Shown here: positions 1 through 7,353 of the stretch, in pieces
How the letters are laid out: every line of letters starts with the position of its first letter
Numbering within the stretch: position 1 is the first letter of the stretch
NCBI GenBank assembly: GCA_964580585.1
Contig: CAZOKZ010000083.1
Location: forward strand, 1 to 18,101
Direction: 5' to 3'
Source of the DNA: CAZOKZ01 sp964580585
Lineage (GTDB): Bacteria; Sumerlaeota; Sumerlaeia; SLMS01; JAHLLQ01
DNA length: 18,101 bases
The notes under the pieces: generated by a model
What the model was told of the DNA's origin: nothing
The model's database searches: none
The model's input: the letters and a program-made list of their open reading frames with translations, nothing else
Position numbers and translations under genes: made by a program

Positions 1-42
1 GGCGTGACAGGCCGGCGTTCTAACCGACTGAACTACGCCCCC
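1..42 (-). tRNA. tRNA-Asp(GTC), 3' part cut by window edge
   Basis: Read on the minus strand, the sequence gives a 7-nt acceptor strand (GGGGGCG), T8-A9, a D-arm with AGTTCAGTCGGTTAGAA, and an anticodon loop CTGTCAC with anticodon GTC, which decodes aspartate. The variable loop, T-arm and 3' acceptor strand lie outside the window. It sits 24 nt downstream of tRNA-Val on the same strand, so the two are probably co-transcribed. Confidence 0.9.
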
Positions 43-66
43 GCAAACTCTTCGGGCTGGTGAGCA

Positions 67-143
67 TGGTGGGCGGAATAGGATTCGAACCTATGACCCC
101 CAGCTTGTAAGGCTGGTGCTCTAACCAACTGAGCTACCCGCCC
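67..143 (-). tRNA. tRNA-Val(TAC), complete with encoded CCA
   Basis: The minus strand folds as a full cloverleaf. The acceptor is GGGCGGG pairing with TCCGCCC, followed by A73 and a genome-encoded CCA (67-69). The D-arm reads GCTCAGTTGGTTAGAGC. The anticodon stem CCAGC/GCTGG encloses loop CTTACAA with anticodon TAC (valine). The T-arm carries GGTTCGAATCC. It is transcribed ahead of tRNA-Asp in a small tRNA cluster. Confidence 0.96.
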
Positions 144-284
144 GGCTTTTCACCTGCGCAACCAGTGCACAAGCGAGAGCGAAAGAGTCGTGATTTCCCC
201 GCCGTGCGTCAAGTGCGAATTCGGTCTTTGGCGAGATTTTTTTCCCGAAGCTTTTTTGAAGGAATTGCCCCTAAAAGCCCAGTC

Positions 285-803
285 TCAGACCTTCCCTATG
301 CTCTTACGAACTTTTGCCACCAGACGAGAAATTTTTGCCGGTGGTACGACGTTGACCTGATTGCACATGTCATTGAGAGATTCAAAAACCTCGAGCATTG
401 ACCCAATACGTTGAGAGACGTGGGCGTCGATTTCGCCCGAAGCGGACAATTTCGTACACTCGCGCAACGCTTCAATCGCCGGATCAATCTCCCGTCGCTT
501 GCGTTCTTCCAATATCACGCGCAACATTTCCCAGGCATCGCTGGTCGTGCATTCAAAGTAATCTTTTCGGTCTCCCAGACGCTGAATTGAACGGATCAAT
601 CCCCAGGTTTGGAGTTCCTTGAGACTGTTGCTCACGTTCGATCGTGCCACCGACAACGTCTTGGCGATTTCGTCGGCATTCAATGCCTCGGGAGACAGAT
701 ACAGCAACGCATGAATTTGCGCCACCGTGCGGTTAATTCCCCACTTAGGGCCCATTTCTCCCCAGTGAAGGACAAAACGTTGCATTTTCGGGGTCAGGTT
801 CAT
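285..803 (-). CDS. GbsR/MarR-type winged-helix transcriptional regulator
   Basis: 172 aa if started at the ATG at 803-801, which has AGGAGAGG 7-8 nt upstream. The reading frame stays open for 19 more codons, but those would cover the palindrome at 828-849. The N-terminus (FVLHWGEMGPKWGINRT, then AQIHALLYLS) is typical of the GbsR-like branch of MarR-fold regulators. A winged helix-turn-helix spans about residues 25-85, with recognition helix near SVARSNVSNSLKELQTWGLI (51-70) and wing GDRKDYFE (77-84). The rest is helical and probably forms the dimer. Such proteins bind palindromic DNA as dimers and often repress their own gene; some answer to choline or betaine-like ligands. The ligand here is unknown. 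It is divergent from the secreted-protein gene at 1038. Family assignment is firm; the regulon is inferred. Confidence 0.88.
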   Translation of the reverse strand: MNLTPKMQRFVLHWGEMGPKWGINRTVAQIHALLYLSPEALNADEIAKTLSVARSNVSNSLKELQTWGLIRSIQRLGDRKDYFECTTSDAWEMLRVILEERKRREIDPAIEALRECTKLSASGEIDAHVSQRIGSMLEVFESLNDMCNQVNVVPPAKISRLVAKVRKSIGKV

Positions 804-827
804 CCGGTTACCTCTCCTGATTTCCGT

Positions 828-849
828 ATCATCAGGAATTCCTGATGAT
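828..849. promoter_or_regulatory. Perfect 22-bp palindrome, candidate operator of the GbsR-like regulator
   Basis: Both halves match at all 11 positions, with core CAGGAATTCCTG flanked by ATCAT/ATGAT. It lies 24 nt upstream of the regulator's ATG and within the 234-nt divergent region shared with the gene at 1038. A dimeric winged-helix protein binding here could repress its own gene and possibly the divergent one. The 12-bp core recurs at 16594-16605. Binding is inferred; the symmetry is seen directly. Confidence 0.72.
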
Positions 850-1037
850 CCAGTTGTCAACCTGGAACGGATTTGGACCGATGTTAGAAATTCGTTGGCC
901 TCGTTAGGCCCCTCTCGTTTGGATTACCCAGTATCGAATGAAAATTTTCGTTTACCGGATGCGCCCCCTTAGCTAACGTGCAAGGTGTTGCATTCTGGAA
1001 AATACACTACGGGCACCATTGCCAGGGGATAAATATC

Positions 1038-1874
1038 ATGAGGAAACTTCAACTCGCCAACATCGCCCGAACCGGGTGCCTGGCTCTTGGACTCGCAATC
1101 GCTTTGCCAATGGCCAGTCAAGCCGAACGAGGCGGAAATCGCGGTGGGGGAAATGCTGCGGGCGGTAACCGAGACAAGTCGGTACAAAAACAGGAACGCG
1201 GAAATTCAGCCTCGAATACTCAAACCCGCGATCAAACCCGTGATCGCAGCGTCTCGGGAGGACGTTCAGGCAGCGTTCCTGCCCTCGAAAAAGCCAACAC
1301 CAGCGTTGTTCAGGAAAAGATCCAGCAGGGGAAACTCAAAGGTTCCGGGAAATGGTCGCCCGAACAACTCGAGAGCATTAAGGCCAAGTTTGCCAAAGAC
1401 CCCGAGGCTCTTAAAGCCAAGCTAGACGAAGCGAAAGCCAAGTTTGACACGGATGAGCTGAAGGCCAAGTTCCAAGGCAACAGCGAGCAACTTCAGGCTC
1501 AGATCGCCAACCTGAAGAACCAACTGAAGCACAATTTTGATGGCGATCCAGAAGCCATGCAGGCCGCAGGCCAGGAACTCCAGCAATCCATGACCGCCAT
1601 GATGGACGGGGCCACCCAACCCGACGAGGTTTATGTCCAGGCCGTGGCCGAAGACCTGCAAACCATCGCTTCTTCCGGCGAAATGACTCCTAAACAGATA
1701 AAAGACCTGAGTGACGATATCAGCGCCCTGCTGACGTCGAGCAATATCAGCCAGGAAGAAGCCATGGCGGTGGCCGAAGACGCCAAAGCCCTGTGCGAGG
1801 CAGCAGGTGTTTCAAAAGAAGACGCACAGGCATTGGCAGACAGCCTGATGGCTCTGGCCGAGGCCCGGCCTTGA
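1038..1874 (+). CDS. Secreted coiled-coil protein with four 21-residue C-terminal repeats
   Basis: 278 aa from the ATG at 1038, preceded by AGGGG 9 nt upstream; an earlier in-frame start at 978 would bury the signal peptide. Residues 1-30 form a Sec signal peptide (MRKLQ..., hydrophobic core LALGLAIALPMA, likely cut after ASQA). A Gly/Asn/Arg-rich low-complexity stretch follows (about 31-80). Next comes a Lys/Ala/Gln-rich helical segment with repeated KAKF and KAKL (about 110-170), likely coiled coil. The last 84 residues before the final Pro divide into four 21-residue units (194-277), each beginning near a Ser/Thr-Lys/Gln-Glu cap and carrying Ala-Asp/Glu-Asp in mid-helix. I do not recognise a family. 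It is probably periplasmic or surface-exposed. One Cys lies in the third repeat. Location is well supported; function is unknown. Confidence 0.75.
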   Translation: MRKLQLANIARTGCLALGLAIALPMASQAERGGNRGGGNAAGGNRDKSVQKQERGNSASNTQTRDQTRDRSVSGGRSGSVPALEKANTSVVQEKIQQGKLKGSGKWSPEQLESIKAKFAKDPEALKAKLDEAKAKFDTDELKAKFQGNSEQLQAQIANLKNQLKHNFDGDPEAMQAAGQELQQSMTAMMDGATQPDEVYVQAVAEDLQTIASSGEMTPKQIKDLSDDISALLTSSNISQEEAMAVAEDAKALCEAAGVSKEDAQALADSLMALAEARP

Positions 1875-1895
1875 AAAAGAACCCCAAATCTCGAC

Positions 1896-1931
1896 CAGGA
1901 AATGTCAGCTTCCACTAGACATTGTTTCCTG
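1896..1931 (+). other. Imperfect hairpin downstream of the secreted-protein gene
   Basis: CAGGAAA (1896-1902) pairs with TTTCCTG (1925-1931), and TGTC (1903-1906) with GACA (1918-1921). There is a 3-nt bulge and an 11-nt loop. No T-run follows, so it is a poor intrinsic terminator. It may protect the 3' end of the mRNA. The arms contain the same CAGGAA/TTCCTG half-sites as the palindrome at 828-849, but far apart. Confidence 0.35.
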
Positions 1932-2074
1932 AACTACGAAAGATCGAAAGGCAATCCACCGGGCTAGGCGCACAAGCGATCCTGTTCGGTTAAAATTCAT
2001 CAGTGTAGAGATCGAGTACGCGTGAAGCAAGTAGGTCCTGATATGATCGTCGCCCCAGCAGGCGGAGTCACGGG

Positions 2075-4930
2075 ATGAAGAGAGACCTGATAGGTGGCAT
2101 GACAAAACAGCAACTGGTCATCGTTTCCGCGACGACGGCCGGGATGCTCGCGGCTACCTTTTTACTTGTCTGGACGCTTTGGCAAGCTCCCCTGTCGATC
2201 ATCGAACATCGTTCGCAACGAGAGGCCGATATTGGAATCAATCTGATTCGCGACGAGCTTTCCGAACGCGAAGCCCAAGTGCTGAAATTAGCCAAAGAAT
2301 GGCGCGCGCAAAGTCTGGGCGACGACAACCGGTTGGCGGAACTTATGTGGTCGGCTGTCGAACCGCGAGGAAAAAACCCGAGCGAGTTCATCGCGCTCAG
2401 CGTGTATGATTTCCGCGAAACCAACGCCACCAACCCTCCTATCGTTCACTTGCAAGGTCCCAAGGACGAAAAAAACCAACCTCAGCTCAATAAGATGATC
2501 TTGGGGGCGATCGACTCGCCCTACCACAATCTGGAAGAAAACTCCGCCCTGTGGTTAATCCCCGAAGGCATACAAAACCCCGTTCGTCTTTACCTGCTGA
2601 CGCCGCTGGGCAACCATCACTTTCTCGTCGCCACTTATCCCTTTGAAGAACGCATGGAGGGATTGGTAAACGCCATTGCCGATGACGAGTATAAACTGAA
2701 AATCATGCTGGATTTGAATCCGCTCGTCGTTTCCGACGGCTGGAGCGATTTTGAATCCGACTACGATATCTCGACCCCGTTTGAAGTTGGAAACTCCAAC
2801 AACTTGGAGATGGGGTTGAACATCGCGACCATCCGCCGACCGAGCGAGAGCGTCATTCACTGGATCACGTTCGGAGTCGCCTTGATTGGCACAATAGGCG
2901 GTATTGTGGTTTGCGCCCTTTTGGCTTCCTGGTTTCGCACACGCAACCATCTGTTCGATTCTTATCTGGCGCACCGTTCCTTGTTCGATAACCTGCCCGT
3001 GTTGGCTCTCTATGTCGATCCCGACCTTGTCGTTATCGAGTCGAACCCGACCGCCCAGGAAGTACTCGCCTTTACCGAAGAAGAACTGCGCGATCGCAAT
3101 TTCGAACGCCGCATTGCCCGCATGTCTCCCTTGTTGCTTCAGGACATGAAAGACGAAGAATGCCCGGACCTGATTTATCACGAAAACTCGTTCTTCACCT
3201 CGGGTCGTAACGAAAGCATCGACGTCAACGTGACCGCCGTGCGCGAAGAACTCAGCGGCGGGCGATACCGTTGGCTGATCATGGCCCAGGACATCTCGAA
3301 GCAAGTTCAATCCGAACGTGCCAAAGCCCGGTCGCAACTTCAGGTCAAGTTCCTCTCGCAAGTCGTCGAAACCCTCGATGACGGTCTGCTTGCCATCGAC
3401 CATGCCGGACGTATTTTGTACGCCAACCCGGCGGCGTTGCATCTGATCGACCCGAACAAGAAGGGCGTGATGATGTTCAAGCTGCCCGACGTGTTCCGCA
3501 TGCCGCGCGACAGTCGCGTATGGGCCAGTATTCTGCGTGCCGTCGATCGTGGCGCAGCATGGCAGCAGCAATTCGGCCTGCGGTGCGAGGACTCGGACGA
3601 ACTGCGCGTGTCCTTGCGTCTTGGCGGTGTCAGCAAACGTCGCCATGGTCGCGCCGTAATCCTCATTCTGCGCGACTTGACACGCGAAAACTACCTGACG
3701 CGCGAATTGGCCACCTCGCAGCGTAAGTATCAGGTGATTTTCGATCAGGCACCCTCGGGTATTATCGTGCTCAACGACCGTGGCGTGGTGGCCGACTCCA
3801 ATGCCTTCCACCGCCAGAAGCTCGCCAAGGTGCTCAACCTCGGAGCCGAGGATACCGAAAACTCAATCTTCAAGAATCCGAACTTCACCTCGCCCAAAGT
3901 GAAACATTATTTCGAGAATCTCTATAAGGGCGAACCTCTCTATATCGAAGCCTTCCCAGTTCGGAACAAGGAACTCAACCTGCGGCGTATTTTGACCATC
4001 AAGGGCATTCCCGACGTCGATGCCAAAGGCAAAGTCAAGCGCTCGTACCTGTTCATCGAAGACATCACCGAACGCTACCACCTTGAGCAGGAACGCCGCC
4101 AACGCACGTTGAGCCTCGAGGACGAAAAACAACGCGCCGTCGAAGCCAACCGCCTCAAGAGCCAGTTCATCGCCACGATTTCGCACGAACTGCGTACGCC
4201 GCTGAACGCCATCATCGGTTTCTCGCAAATCATCGCGCGCAAGAGTTCGCACGTGCTCGAAGAACGTCAGATGGCCAACCTGGACAAGATCAAAGACTGC
4301 GGTGAACAACTGCTCCGATTGGTCAACGACCTGCTCGACATCAGCAAAATCGAAGCGGATCACCTGGAAATCCGTTATGAATCGATTTCGATCAACGCCT
4401 TCTTCGAAGGGGTGCGCGAAAATGCCGAGCCGCTCATGGAGCGCAACGATAACCGTCTGACCATGGACTTTCCGCCGGAAATGGGAAACATCGAAACCGA
4501 TCCATTCCGTCTTCAGCAGATCATGACCAACCTGCTCGGCAACGCCGCCAAATTCACGCACGGCGGACAGGTCATTGTCACCGCTGAATCTCACATGCCC
4601 GACTCAAAAAACGCGGTCGAAATGCTCGACTTCATCGTCCAGGACTCGGGCGTCGGTATTTCAAAAGAACAATGCGAGGCGATTTTCGAAGAGTTCTATC
4701 AAGCCGACGGTTCCGCAACGCGTCAGTACGGTGGAACGGGTCTGGGGCTGTCGATTTCGCGACGCCTTGCGCGAGCCATGGGCGGAGACATTATCGTCGA
4801 ATCCGAAATCGGCGTTGGATCGACCTTCACGGTACGCCTTCCGCGTACCCAACCCAAAGGCACCGGCACCAAAGTCATCGTTCCATCGAAAAAAACGAAA
4901 AAACCCTCCACCGTATTCGGGAAAATGTGA
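2075..4930 (+). CDS. Membrane-bound three-PAS hybrid-less sensor histidine kinase
   Basis: 951 aa. The ATG at 2075 has GGAG 7 nt upstream; the ATG at 2099 has no well-spaced site. TM1 is about 13-35, followed by a large periplasmic domain (about 37-260) and TM2 about 262-286. Three PAS-like domains follow: about 300-412, 428-540 and 550-672, the last ending in FIEDITER. A helical linker leads to a HisKA domain, FIATISHELRTPLNAIIGFS, with phospho-acceptor His704. The HATPase_c domain has N-box NLLGNAAKF (Asn823), G1 DSGVGI (857-862) and G2 GGTGLGL (886-892). All catalytic motifs are intact, so it should autophosphorylate and pass phosphate to a response regulator. It has no receiver domain and no regulator gene in the window, so its partner is elsewhere. 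The periplasmic sensor matches nothing I recognise. A 25-residue basic tail follows the kinase domain. Confidence 0.93.
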   Translation: MKRDLIGGMTKQQLVIVSATTAGMLAATFLLVWTLWQAPLSIIEHRSQREADIGINLIRDELSEREAQVLKLAKEWRAQSLGDDNRLAELMWSAVEPRGKNPSEFIALSVYDFRETNATNPPIVHLQGPKDEKNQPQLNKMILGAIDSPYHNLEENSALWLIPEGIQNPVRLYLLTPLGNHHFLVATYPFEERMEGLVNAIADDEYKLKIMLDLNPLVVSDGWSDFESDYDISTPFEVGNSNNLEMGLNIATIRRPSESVIHWITFGVALIGTIGGIVVCALLASWFRTRNHLFDSYLAHRSLFDNLPVLALYVDPDLVVIESNPTAQEVLAFTEEELRDRNFERRIARMSPLLLQDMKDEECPDLIYHENSFFTSGRNESIDVNVTAVREELSGGRYRWLIMAQDISKQVQSERAKARSQLQVKFLSQVVETLDDGLLAIDHAGRILYANPAALHLIDPNKKGVMMFKLPDVFRMPRDSRVWASILRAVDRGAAWQQQFGLRCEDSDELRVSLRLGGVSKRRHGRAVILILRDLTRENYLTRELATSQRKYQVIFDQAPSGIIVLNDRGVVADSNAFHRQKLAKVLNLGAEDTENSIFKNPNFTSPKVKHYFENLYKGEPLYIEAFPVRNKELNLRRILTIKGIPDVDAKGKVKRSYLFIEDITERYHLEQERRQRTLSLEDEKQRAVEANRLKSQFIATISHELRTPLNAIIGFSQIIARKSSHVLEERQMANLDKIKDCGEQLLRLVNDLLDISKIEADHLEIRYESISINAFFEGVRENAEPLMERNDNRLTMDFPPEMGNIETDPFRLQQIMTNLLGNAAKFTHGGQVIVTAESHMPDSKNAVEMLDFIVQDSGVGISKEQCEAIFEEFYQADGSATRQYGGTGLGLSISRRLARAMGGDIIVESEIGVGSTFTVRLPRTQPKGTGTKVIVPSKKTKKPSTVFGKM

Positions 4931-4953
4931 AGCAATATAACCTCGCTAAAACG

Positions 4954-4990
4954 AAAACGAGCCGACATCGAAATGTCGGCCCGTTTTTTT
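4954..4990. terminator. Two-way intrinsic terminator between kinase and GH13 genes
   Basis: GCCGACAT (4961-4968) pairs with ATGTCGGC (4973-4980) around a CGAA tetraloop. ACG/CGT extends the stem past one mismatch. Seven T follow at 4984-4990 on the plus strand, and four A at 4954-4957 give a T-run on the minus strand. It sits between the stop codons of two convergent genes (4930 and 5015), so it can end both transcripts. Confidence 0.85.
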
Positions 4991-5014
4991 GTGATCGAAA
5001 GAGACAAAAGAAAA

Positions 5015-6931
5015 TCAATCGTACAGTTTCCAGTCGTCCACATCCGACGAATTGTCTTGAGACAGGATGAGCACCGTGTAGGGCGGCAACTCCACCGAGC
5101 CGCTTTGCGCAAAACCATGCATCGGTGTCGCGACGGTCGATACTGCTGTACTGCCTGCGCCGCCAAAGTCCGAACTGTAAGTGGTCGAATCGCTGTTGAA
5201 CCGCACGACCCAATCCCCCGATGCCGGGAAGCCGATATTATAAACGGGAAAGTTCTTATTCGCAAAATTCGCAATTACCACCACGTCGTCTTCTTCGCCG
5301 CCCGCGTCCCAGCGATGGAACGCAACCACCTTGGAAGTGGAGCCATTGTTGACGTGGAAGACGTTGATATTCGGACCCGTCAGACCTGCCGTTTTACCCG
5401 CCACATTTTTACGCAACGCGATCAGGTCCGTGTACAATTGCAAAATACCCGAATACGTTGTGGCTTTGGTCCAATCGATCGGGTCCGTGTCCTGGAACCA
5501 ACCGTCTTCGAGAATTTCCTGACCTTGGAAAATCATGGGAATCCCTGGCGCGGTAAAGACCATCGCTGCGCCTGCCGTCGATAGCTTGCGCGCCAGGTAA
5601 CTGCCCGGGTTGGCGTTGTCGATTTCCGCTGGAACGCGCGATTTCCCGTTGGCTACCTCGTCGTGCGTTTCCGTGCTGATCACCCGCTTCCATGCATCTC
5701 CCGCGCCACCGTACAACGCGCCATTTAGACCAAAGGCGAGAGAGTTCATATCGCGCGCGGCATCGGTCGATTGCTCGATTTCATGACGAATGTAATAATG
5801 GAAATTACTCCACTGGCTGTCGAAACCAAACCCACTGGAATTCGACGTTGGCTGGGTAATGTCGCCCCAACTTTGAACGTCCTCTGCAATATTAATGACA
5901 TTCGGGTAGGAGGCATCCAACATATCGTTCACATCGCGGATCATTTGTTTGCCCTCGGGCAAAGAAGTACCGCCGCCGTAATTCGTGTCGCGAATCATCC
6001 CGACCGCGTCCCAGCGAAAGCCGTCCATGCGGTATTCATTGATCCAAAACTCGATATTGTCGGAAATATAATCCACCACTTCCGGTCGGCGATAATCGGG
6101 ACGCGGTCCCCACGGAGTATCGCGCAACGATGACTGGTTGTAGAAATAAATTCCGCCACCGTCGTCCTCGCTCCAACCGTCGAATTCCCACAGATCCAAG
6201 TCGCTCGGCCCAAAATGATTGTACAACACATCGAGCAACACGGCCATATCACGCGCATGGCATTCCTTGACAAAATCTTTCAGGCCTGTGACGCCGCCGT
6301 ATGCAGTGTTTTCCACGGTATAGGGGTCTGACGGATTATAGCCCCAGGAATAATCGCCTGGGAACTCGTTGATCGGCATCAATTCGATCACGTTCACACC
6401 CAAATCCTGCAAATGATCCAACCGCGCAATTGCCGAGGAGAACGTGCCGGGGCTACCCCCGGGTGAATCATTGAACGTTCCGATGTGCATTTCGTAGATG
6501 ACCATTTCGTTCACGGGAGGCGGTACGAATGTATTCGCTCCGCCCCAGTTGTACGCGTCCGGATCGACGATGATGCTGTTGTCGTTGGAATTCACCACCA
6601 ACCGCGCACGGGGATCTCTTTTCCAGATAGACGAGGTGGCCTGGTTGATCACGAACTTATATTGCTGGCCCGCAGCGGCACCGGGCACATCCACCGACCA
6701 GTATCCACCGCCTTCCGCGACCAGCGAATTCGCCGACTTGCTCCAACTGTTGAATTGTCCCGCCACGTTCACTGTTGTGGCGTTCGGCGCCCAGACGCGG
6801 AAGGACACACCGCCCGAGTACGGATTAGCGCCAACGCCGGGGTGAACGCTTTGTGCGGGAAGAAGGGAGAAAGTTGACGCGAAGGCTAAAGTGAAACAAA
6901 CTGACTTCAAAATAGAACGAAATGGTGGCAC
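5015..6931 (-). CDS. Secreted GH13 alpha-glucan enzyme, branching-enzyme-like, with N-terminal CBM48-type domain
   Basis: 638 aa. It starts at GTG (6931-6929) with AGGTGAG 2 nt upstream and opens with a Sec signal peptide (residues 1-26, likely cut after LLPA). Residues about 35-125 form a CBM48/E-set domain (FRVWAPNATTVNVAGQFNSW). The GH13 barrel follows (about 135-530). Region I is DVLYNHFG (Asp234, His239). Region II is GFRWDAV (Arg306, nucleophile Asp308). Region III is NIAEDV (acid/base Glu350). Region IV is ETHDE (His423, Asp424). All catalytic residues are present. A C-terminal beta domain covers about 535-625. Layout and motifs resemble 1,4-alpha-glucan branching enzymes or related amylases acting on starch or glycogen, but such branching enzymes are normally cytoplasmic. 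Hydrolase versus transferase activity cannot be settled by reading. The starch-binding protein at 8508 is a likely functional partner. Confidence 0.9.
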   Translation of the reverse strand: MPPFRSILKSVCFTLAFASTFSLLPAQSVHPGVGANPYSGGVSFRVWAPNATTVNVAGQFNSWSKSANSLVAEGGGYWSVDVPGAAAGQQYKFVINQATSSIWKRDPRARLVVNSNDNSIIVDPDAYNWGGANTFVPPPVNEMVIYEMHIGTFNDSPGGSPGTFSSAIARLDHLQDLGVNVIELMPINEFPGDYSWGYNPSDPYTVENTAYGGVTGLKDFVKECHARDMAVLLDVLYNHFGPSDLDLWEFDGWSEDDGGGIYFYNQSSLRDTPWGPRPDYRRPEVVDYISDNIEFWINEYRMDGFRWDAVGMIRDTNYGGGTSLPEGKQMIRDVNDMLDASYPNVINIAEDVQSWGDITQPTSNSSGFGFDSQWSNFHYYIRHEIEQSTDAARDMNSLAFGLNGALYGGAGDAWKRVISTETHDEVANGKSRVPAEIDNANPGSYLARKLSTAGAAMVFTAPGIPMIFQGQEILEDGWFQDTDPIDWTKATTYSGILQLYTDLIALRKNVAGKTAGLTGPNINVFHVNNGSTSKVVAFHRWDAGGEEDDVVVIANFANKNFPVYNIGFPASGDWVVRFNSDSTTYSSDFGGAGSTAVSTVATPMHGFAQSGSVELPPYTVLILSQDNSSDVDDWKLYD

Positions 6932-7000
6932 GACTCACCTCACAGGGGGGATGAACTTTTTGTTCTCCCCATTCGTTGCAAGTTTCAGCCCCGCATTCTC

Positions 7001-7040
7001 CACCCCTTCAGGTGGGCTTGCCAGGTAATGCGAAGGGGTG
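7001..7040. promoter_or_regulatory. 9-bp inverted repeat in the GH13 leader
   Basis: CACCCCTTC (7001-7009) and GAAGGGGTG (7032-7040) are perfect inverted copies separated by 22 nt, about 70-110 nt upstream of the GH13 start codon. It could be an operator for a dimeric regulator or a leader-RNA hairpin. No T-run follows on the minus strand, so terminator function is unlikely. Confidence 0.35.
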
Positions 7041-7268
7041 AACGAAATGCGCTCGCGTTTTCTGTGATATTTTAATAGGGAGACGGCGTTTGATTTGTTT
7101 TAAAGCCAATAATATCAAATCTTAACAAAAAATCCGTCGAGGTAGTCTCGATTCGGGTTCCTCGACAGGCCATGAACCAGCGCGCCATGGCCAAACGCCG
7201 TAGCGTAATTTTTGTACGGATTACTGTAGGTTTGAATTTCCGAGGAAATCCATTAAAACGTTGCAGCT

Positions 7269-7298
7269 AAAAATGTGCTGGTTGCGTTGCTGCAACCA
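7269..7298 (-). terminator. Weak intrinsic terminator after the oxidoreductase gene
   Basis: On the minus strand TGGTTGC pairs with GCAACCA (7292-7298 and 7279-7285) around a 6-nt loop, and five T follow after 5 nt (7273-7269). It lies 55 nt beyond the stop codon at 7354. The stem is short, so efficiency is uncertain. An alternative 8-bp pairing of 7260-7267 with 7289-7296 is also possible. Confidence 0.45.
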
Positions 7299-7353
7299 TA
7301 AGTCGTATTGCCATGACGAATCATGCCTGTTCTCGCAATTGCGAATTGCAACG

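Larger units (their letters stand above)
6932..7353. other. 422-nt intergenic region upstream of the GH13 gene
   Basis: No convincing coding sequence is seen. It must hold the GH13 promoter (minus strand), but I see no clear -35/-10 pair. It contains a 9-bp inverted repeat (7001-7040), a 7-bp inverted repeat GTCGAGG/CCTCGAC (7136-7142 and 7160-7166), and a hairpin just downstream of the oxidoreductase gene (7279-7298). The middle part (about 7065-7135) is AT-rich. Confidence 0.7.

Noticed and set aside
2555..3811. 418-codon open frame on the minus strand inside the histidine kinase gene
   Set aside because: It mirrors a well-supported PAS kinase gene, has no recognisable domain, and is His/Val/Gln-rich as antisense frames of GC-rich genes tend to be.
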